Source of the DNA: Archangium gephyra
GTDB lineage: Bacteria; Myxococcota; Myxococcia; Myxococcales; Myxococcaceae
Length of the DNA: 64,000 bases
Assembly (NCBI RefSeq): GCF_001027285.1
Contig: NZ_CP011509.1
Coordinates: forward strand, 6,596,501 to 6,660,500
Direction of reading: 5' to 3'
The stretch's first letter is position 1. Each line of letters starts with the position of its first letter. The position numbers and the translations under genes are program-made. Positions 61,076 through 64,000 of the stretch are shown piece by piece. The notes under the pieces were generated by a model. That model was not told the origin of the DNA, made no database searches, and saw only the letters and a list, made by a program, of their open reading frames with translations.

Positions 61076-61707
61076 CAGCTGTTCCCCTTTGCCTTTCCGC
61101 CTCCCTGGGCCGCGGCCAGGGTCGCCTTGAAGACGTTGGGATAGGTACCGCACCGGCACAGATGCCCGCTGACCGCCTGCTTCACGTCGTCGAGCGTGCA
61201 CTTGGGATTGCGCTCGACCAGGGCGGCGCAGCTCATCACCATGCCGGGCGTGCAGAAGCCGCACTGCATGGCATCGTTCTCCACGAAGGCGCGCTGGACC
61301 GGGTGGAGCTCCTCACCCTTGGCGAGCCCCTCGATGGTGGTGACCTTGCGGCCCCGGGCGTCGAAGGCGAGCGTCATGCAGCTCGCGGCGACCTCGCCAT
61401 CGAGCCAGACGGTGCAGGCCGAGCAGGCGCCGCGGTCGCAGCCGATCTTCGTTCCCGTCATGCCGAGCTGGTTGCGCAGGAGCTCGGCGAGCGTCGTGGC
61501 CGGGTCGGCCTGGACGGTGACGGTGCGGCCGTTGATGGAGAGGGAGAGCGGGGCGGGCTCCGGCCCCAGGACTGGGGGCGAGTCGGCCGCTTGCGCGGCG
61601 GACGGAGCCAGGGTGGCGCTCAGGGCGGAAGCACCCGCGCCCTTGAAGAAAGCGCGGCGGCTGAGCTTGGGAAGCAGCGGCTTGGAGTCATCATCGGGTG
61701 GGGCCAA
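61075..61707 (-). CDS. 2Fe-2S subunit of xanthine dehydrogenase-family oxidase (PaoA-like), Tat-exported
   Basis: 210 residues from a TTG at 61707 with GGAG nine bases before it. The N-terminus has a twin-arginine signal (SRRAFFKGA then a hydrophobic stretch ending AAQA). Two [2Fe-2S] sites follow: CDRGACSACTVW...SC and CGFCTPG...CRCGTY. First gene of the operon with molybdenum, FAD and small Cys-rich genes. The Tat signal and order (iron-sulfur, molybdenum, FAD) in this case read as a periplasmic aldehyde oxidase like E. coli PaoABC. Start is by ribosome binding site; no ATG lies before the signal. Confidence 0.9.
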   Translation of the reverse strand: MAPPDDDSKPLLPKLSRRAFFKGAGASALSATLAPSAAQAADSPPVLGPEPAPLSLSINGRTVTVQADPATTLAELLRNQLGMTGTKIGCDRGACSACTVWLDGEVAASCMTLAFDARGRKVTTIEGLAKGEELHPVQRAFVENDAMQCGFCTPGMVMSCAALVERNPKCTLDDVKQAVSGHLCRCGTYPNVFKATLAAAQGGGKAKGNS

Positions 61708-61822
61708 GGTCGAACGCTCCTCTCGCCGGGCAAGCTACAGGAGCAATCCGATGACGGCCCAGCACGATGTATGGGCCGGGGCCGCGAGCATTGGTTCGTC
61801 AACAGAAGCAGCAGGCACCCGG

Positions 61823-62560
61823 TCAGGCGTTGAGCGTGCGGCCGAACAGCTCGAGCAGTTTGCTCCAGTGCCGTCCGGCGGCGTCCTTGTCGTAGGCGGC
61901 CGAGCCCTCCACCGCGAAGCCGTGGCGTGCGCCGGTGTAGAGCTCGGACTGCGCCTTGACGCCGGACTCCTTCAAGGCGGCCTCCAGGCGGGCGATGGCC
62001 TCGGCCGGCATGGAGCCGTCGTGGTCGGCGTGGGCGAAGTAGAGCTCGCCCTTCACCTTGCCCACCACGCGGTGGGGGCTGTCGGGTGAGTCCGTGGCCA
62101 GGCGCCCGCCATGGAAGGAGGCCGCCGCGGCGACTCGAGCCGGGAAGGCGGCCGCCATGTGCACCGCGATGGAGCCGCTCATGCAGTAGCCGACCACGCC
62201 CACCTGCTTGCCCTTCACCTGGGGTTGCGCGGCGAGGAAGTCGAGCTCGGCGGTGGCGTCGGTGATGACCCGCTCGGGAGTCAGCGTCGCGACGAGGCCC
62301 AGGATGCGCTTGCGGTAGGCCTCGTCCGCGAAGGAGCCCTCCATGTTGGGGAGCGGCGCGCGCCCTTCGCGGTAGTAGACGTTCGGCAGCAGGACGACGT
62401 AGCCCGCCTTCGCCAACCGGCGCCCCATGGCCTCGAACACAGGGCGGACGCCCATGGCATCCGTCAGCAGGATGACCCCTGGCCCCGGCTTCTGGTTCTC
62501 CGGGTGGAACAGCTTCGCATCCATTGTTCCTTCACGGGTCTTGATGTCGACGTCTTGCAT
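61823..62560 (-). CDS. Dienelactone hydrolase-family protein
   Basis: 245 residues, alpha/beta-hydrolase fold. The nucleophile is Cys in GYCMSGS, the acid Asp in HADHDG, and the His in ARHGFAVEG, which is the Cys-Asp-His triad of dienelactone hydrolase. The family opens lactones such as dienelactone in aromatic breakdown, but many copies act on other esters. Start ATG 62560 (GGAGG upstream); an ATG ten codons before is possible. 115 bases separate it from the oxidase operon on the same strand, so it could be in the same regulon. Confidence 0.85.
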   Translation of the reverse strand: MQDVDIKTREGTMDAKLFHPENQKPGPGVILLTDAMGVRPVFEAMGRRLAKAGYVVLLPNVYYREGRAPLPNMEGSFADEAYRKRILGLVATLTPERVITDATAELDFLAAQPQVKGKQVGVVGYCMSGSIAVHMAAAFPARVAAAASFHGGRLATDSPDSPHRVVGKVKGELYFAHADHDGSMPAEAIARLEAALKESGVKAQSELYTGARHGFAVEGSAAYDKDAAGRHWSKLLELFGRTLNA

Positions 62561-62780
62561 GAACCCCGCGCCTCCGTGGTTGGGTCGCATGGCTCTAGTT
62601 CATCGGGCGCGCCTTTCCACGCGGAAAACCCACGGAAGATGGCGCGGGCAACATTCCGCGAAACGGATATCCACGCGGCCCATGACATGGGCACCATGGC
62701 CGTCACGGACCGCTTCCCGAGCGCCCGTCGCATGGAGCGAGACGCCTCACCCGGCACGGCCATTGCTCGAGGGCGTGGGC

Positions 62781-63434
62781 ATGAACGCACTGCTCATGGC
62801 CCTGCTGCTCGCCGCTTCCCCTGACGCCCCCACTCCCACGACTCCGGTGTCCGTGGAGAAGCCCACCCCGCGAGCCTCCGTCTGGGTGCAGCCCGTGGGC
62901 ACCGCCCTGTTCGGCCTCTTCGGTCAGGCGATGTACCTGCCGCTCGGGGTCAACGTGCCGCTGGCGGAGAAGACGTCCCTCGCGCTGGAGCTCACCCCCG
63001 TGGTGGGCTCGTGGCGCGACAGCTACGACACCTTCGGAGACGACAAGGGTCTCCACTGGCGGGTACTCGCCGCCGCCGGTCCCGTCTTCTCCTTCGGACA
63101 AGGCCCCCTCTCGGGCCCGTTCATCGAGCCGAAGCTGATAACGGTGCTCGCCTACGACCCGGACTACGCCTACGACGAGGTCCGCATCAAAGGGGGTGTG
63201 AGCTTCGAGCTGCAGGCCGGGCTGGACGTGGGATGGCAGTTCTCCGCGGGCGGCTGGTATTTCACGCCCATGATCGGCGCGAGCGCCGGCTACTGCCTCA
63301 ACTGCAGCGGAGACTCCAAGGACTGGGTCAGCTCGCTCATCACGCCCATGGCCCGGGAGTACTCGGCCCAGCGGGGGCCGCGGCCGGTGCTCAACCTCAA
63401 CCTCAACCTGCTGCGCATCGGCACGGCCTTCTGA
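62781..63434 (+). CDS. Exported, possibly outer-membrane, protein
   Basis: 217 residues. A short signal peptide (MNALLMALLLAAS) is followed by a beta-rich part with many amphipathic strands (TSLALELTPVVGSW, HWRVLAAAGPVFSFG, GPFIEPKLITVLAYD, GVSFELQAGLDVGWQF) ending in LNLNLNLLRIGTAF. The terminal aromatic residue and the strand pattern suggest a small outer-membrane barrel of about eight strands. Unrecognised family. GAGGG lies before the ATG at 62781. Divergent from the dienelactone hydrolase gene across 220 bases with no gene seen. Confidence 0.6.
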   Translation: MNALLMALLLAASPDAPTPTTPVSVEKPTPRASVWVQPVGTALFGLFGQAMYLPLGVNVPLAEKTSLALELTPVVGSWRDSYDTFGDDKGLHWRVLAAAGPVFSFGQGPLSGPFIEPKLITVLAYDPDYAYDEVRIKGGVSFELQAGLDVGWQFSAGGWYFTPMIGASAGYCLNCSGDSKDWVSSLITPMAREYSAQRGPRPVLNLNLNLLRIGTAF

Positions 63435-63522
63435 CACCGGGTTCGCGAGGTGCCGGTGCGCTGACCCGAAGCAGATGCGTTTGTTGCCCGGGACCCGCAG
63501 CGGGGATAGGGATGCGGTTCTC

Positions 63523-64000
63523 ATGTCTCTGACCGCGGAGCTACTCGATGCCGTCCGGGAGGAAGCGCGCCCGGACACCTGGTCCGCCGGTATGGGCCTG
63601 GCCCGCGCCGGTGCCGTCTCGGTGCAGTCCGTCGGAGAGGAAGAGGCCGTACTCCGAGTGCGCGCCATCGGCCGGCCCGCCCCCCTGACCACGGTGCTCT
63701 ACCCGGAGGACGAGATCTGGGAGTGTGACTGCCGGGGCCGCGTGGACCCCTGCGAGCACGTGGTGGCGGCGGCCATCGTCCTCCACCAAGCTGTTTCCCA
63801 GCGCGCCCCCGCCCAGCGTGCCCCCGCTCGGCCCATGCCGCCGTCCCGGCCCGCTCCCGCCCAGGCTCCCATGGCCCAGGGTGGCCCACGCCCGGCTGTC
63901 GCGGCCCAGAGCGGCCCGCGTCCGGCTGTCGCGCCGAAGTCCGAGCGCATGGTGTACCGCTTCAAGCGCGTGGACGGAGGGCTCCAGCTCGAGCGTCTGC
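63523..64000 (+). CDS. SWIM zinc-finger protein (3' partial, probable start of a SNF2-type helicase)
   Basis: The frame from the ATG at 63523 stays open to the window end (159 codons). It begins SLTAELLDAVREEARPDTWSAG and has a SWIM zinc finger near residue 67: CDCRGRVDPCEHVVAAAIV (CxC...CxH), then a Pro/Ala/Gln-rich linker with a repeated QRAPAQ / GPRPAVA unit, and KSERMVYRFKRVDGGLQLERL. In myxobacteria this combination usually precedes a SNF2/DEAD-type helicase, which would be past the window. DNA repair or chromatin remodelling is inferred; only the zinc finger is seen. Confidence 0.7.
   Translation, partial: MSLTAELLDAVREEARPDTWSAGMGLARAGAVSVQSVGEEEAVLRVRAIGRPAPLTTVLYPEDEIWECDCRGRVDPCEHVVAAAIVLHQAVSQRAPAQRAPARPMPPSRPAPAQAPMAQGGPRPAVAAQSGPRPAVAPKSERMVYRFKRVDGGLQLERL

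Overview
The window is high-GC DNA (roughly 70% by eye), densely packed with genes on both strands. Several traits point to a myxobacterium of the Cystobacterineae, probably Archangium/Cystobacter-like: a MYXO-CTERM C-terminus, kelch, Ig-like and RCC1 repeat surface lipoproteins, many sensor kinases and response regulators, an astacin/matrixin-like lipoprotein protease, several P450s and a SWIM zinc-finger protein. This is inferred from gene content, not from a marker gene. I see no rRNA, tRNA or CRISPR array.

Layout. 1-7.7 kb: tail of an RsmJ-like methyltransferase, a secreted protein with two pilin-like domains, and a 2013-residue kelch/Ig-like surface protein. 7.7-15 kb: a second pilin-like-domain protein with a HAD nucleotidase; then a zinc-ribbon protein, a predicted pseudokinase and a LuxR-type response regulator, tightly coupled. 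15-24 kb: a P450, a membrane protein, two secreted proteins, a 14-repeat RCC1 lipoprotein and a secreted orphan. 24-31 kb: a GH37 trehalase, a Septu-like ATPase/HNH defence pair, and LptD. 31-39 kb: a small basic protein, a secreted 14-residue tandem-repeat protein, a gluzincin/beta-propeller/beta-barrel protein, a nitrilase-FYVE protein overlapping a PH-like membrane protein, and a hybrid histidine kinase. 39-43 kb: a BlaI-type repressor with an M56 protease fused to a MltD-like lytic transglycosylase, two operator-like dyads, and a divergent GAF-PAS kinase. 43-48.6 kb: a fused membrane/spermidine-synthase-like protein, two paralogous P450s and a metalloprotease. 48.7-51.1 kb: an orphan plus an AAA ATPase/TOPRIM-like pair between imperfect direct repeats. 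51.3-54.8 kb: an M16 active/inactive protease pair coupled to an RluA-type pseudouridine synthase. 54.9-57.3 kb: a lower-GC islet of three orphans and a decayed gene. 57.3-62.6 kb: a Tat-exported PaoABC-like molybdenum hydroxylase operon ending in a small Cys-rich gene, and a dienelactone hydrolase. 62.8-64 kb: an exported protein and the start of a SWIM protein.

The points most worth attention are: (1) a textbook FYVE zinc finger fused to a nitrilase-like domain, translationally coupled to a membrane protein with a PH-like domain; (2) a BlaR1-type M56 protease fused to a lytic transglycosylase under a BlaI repressor; (3) two separate ATPase-plus-nuclease-type candidate anti-phage pairs; (4) a pseudokinase coupled to a response regulator; and (5) a secreted protein made of 14-residue repeats.
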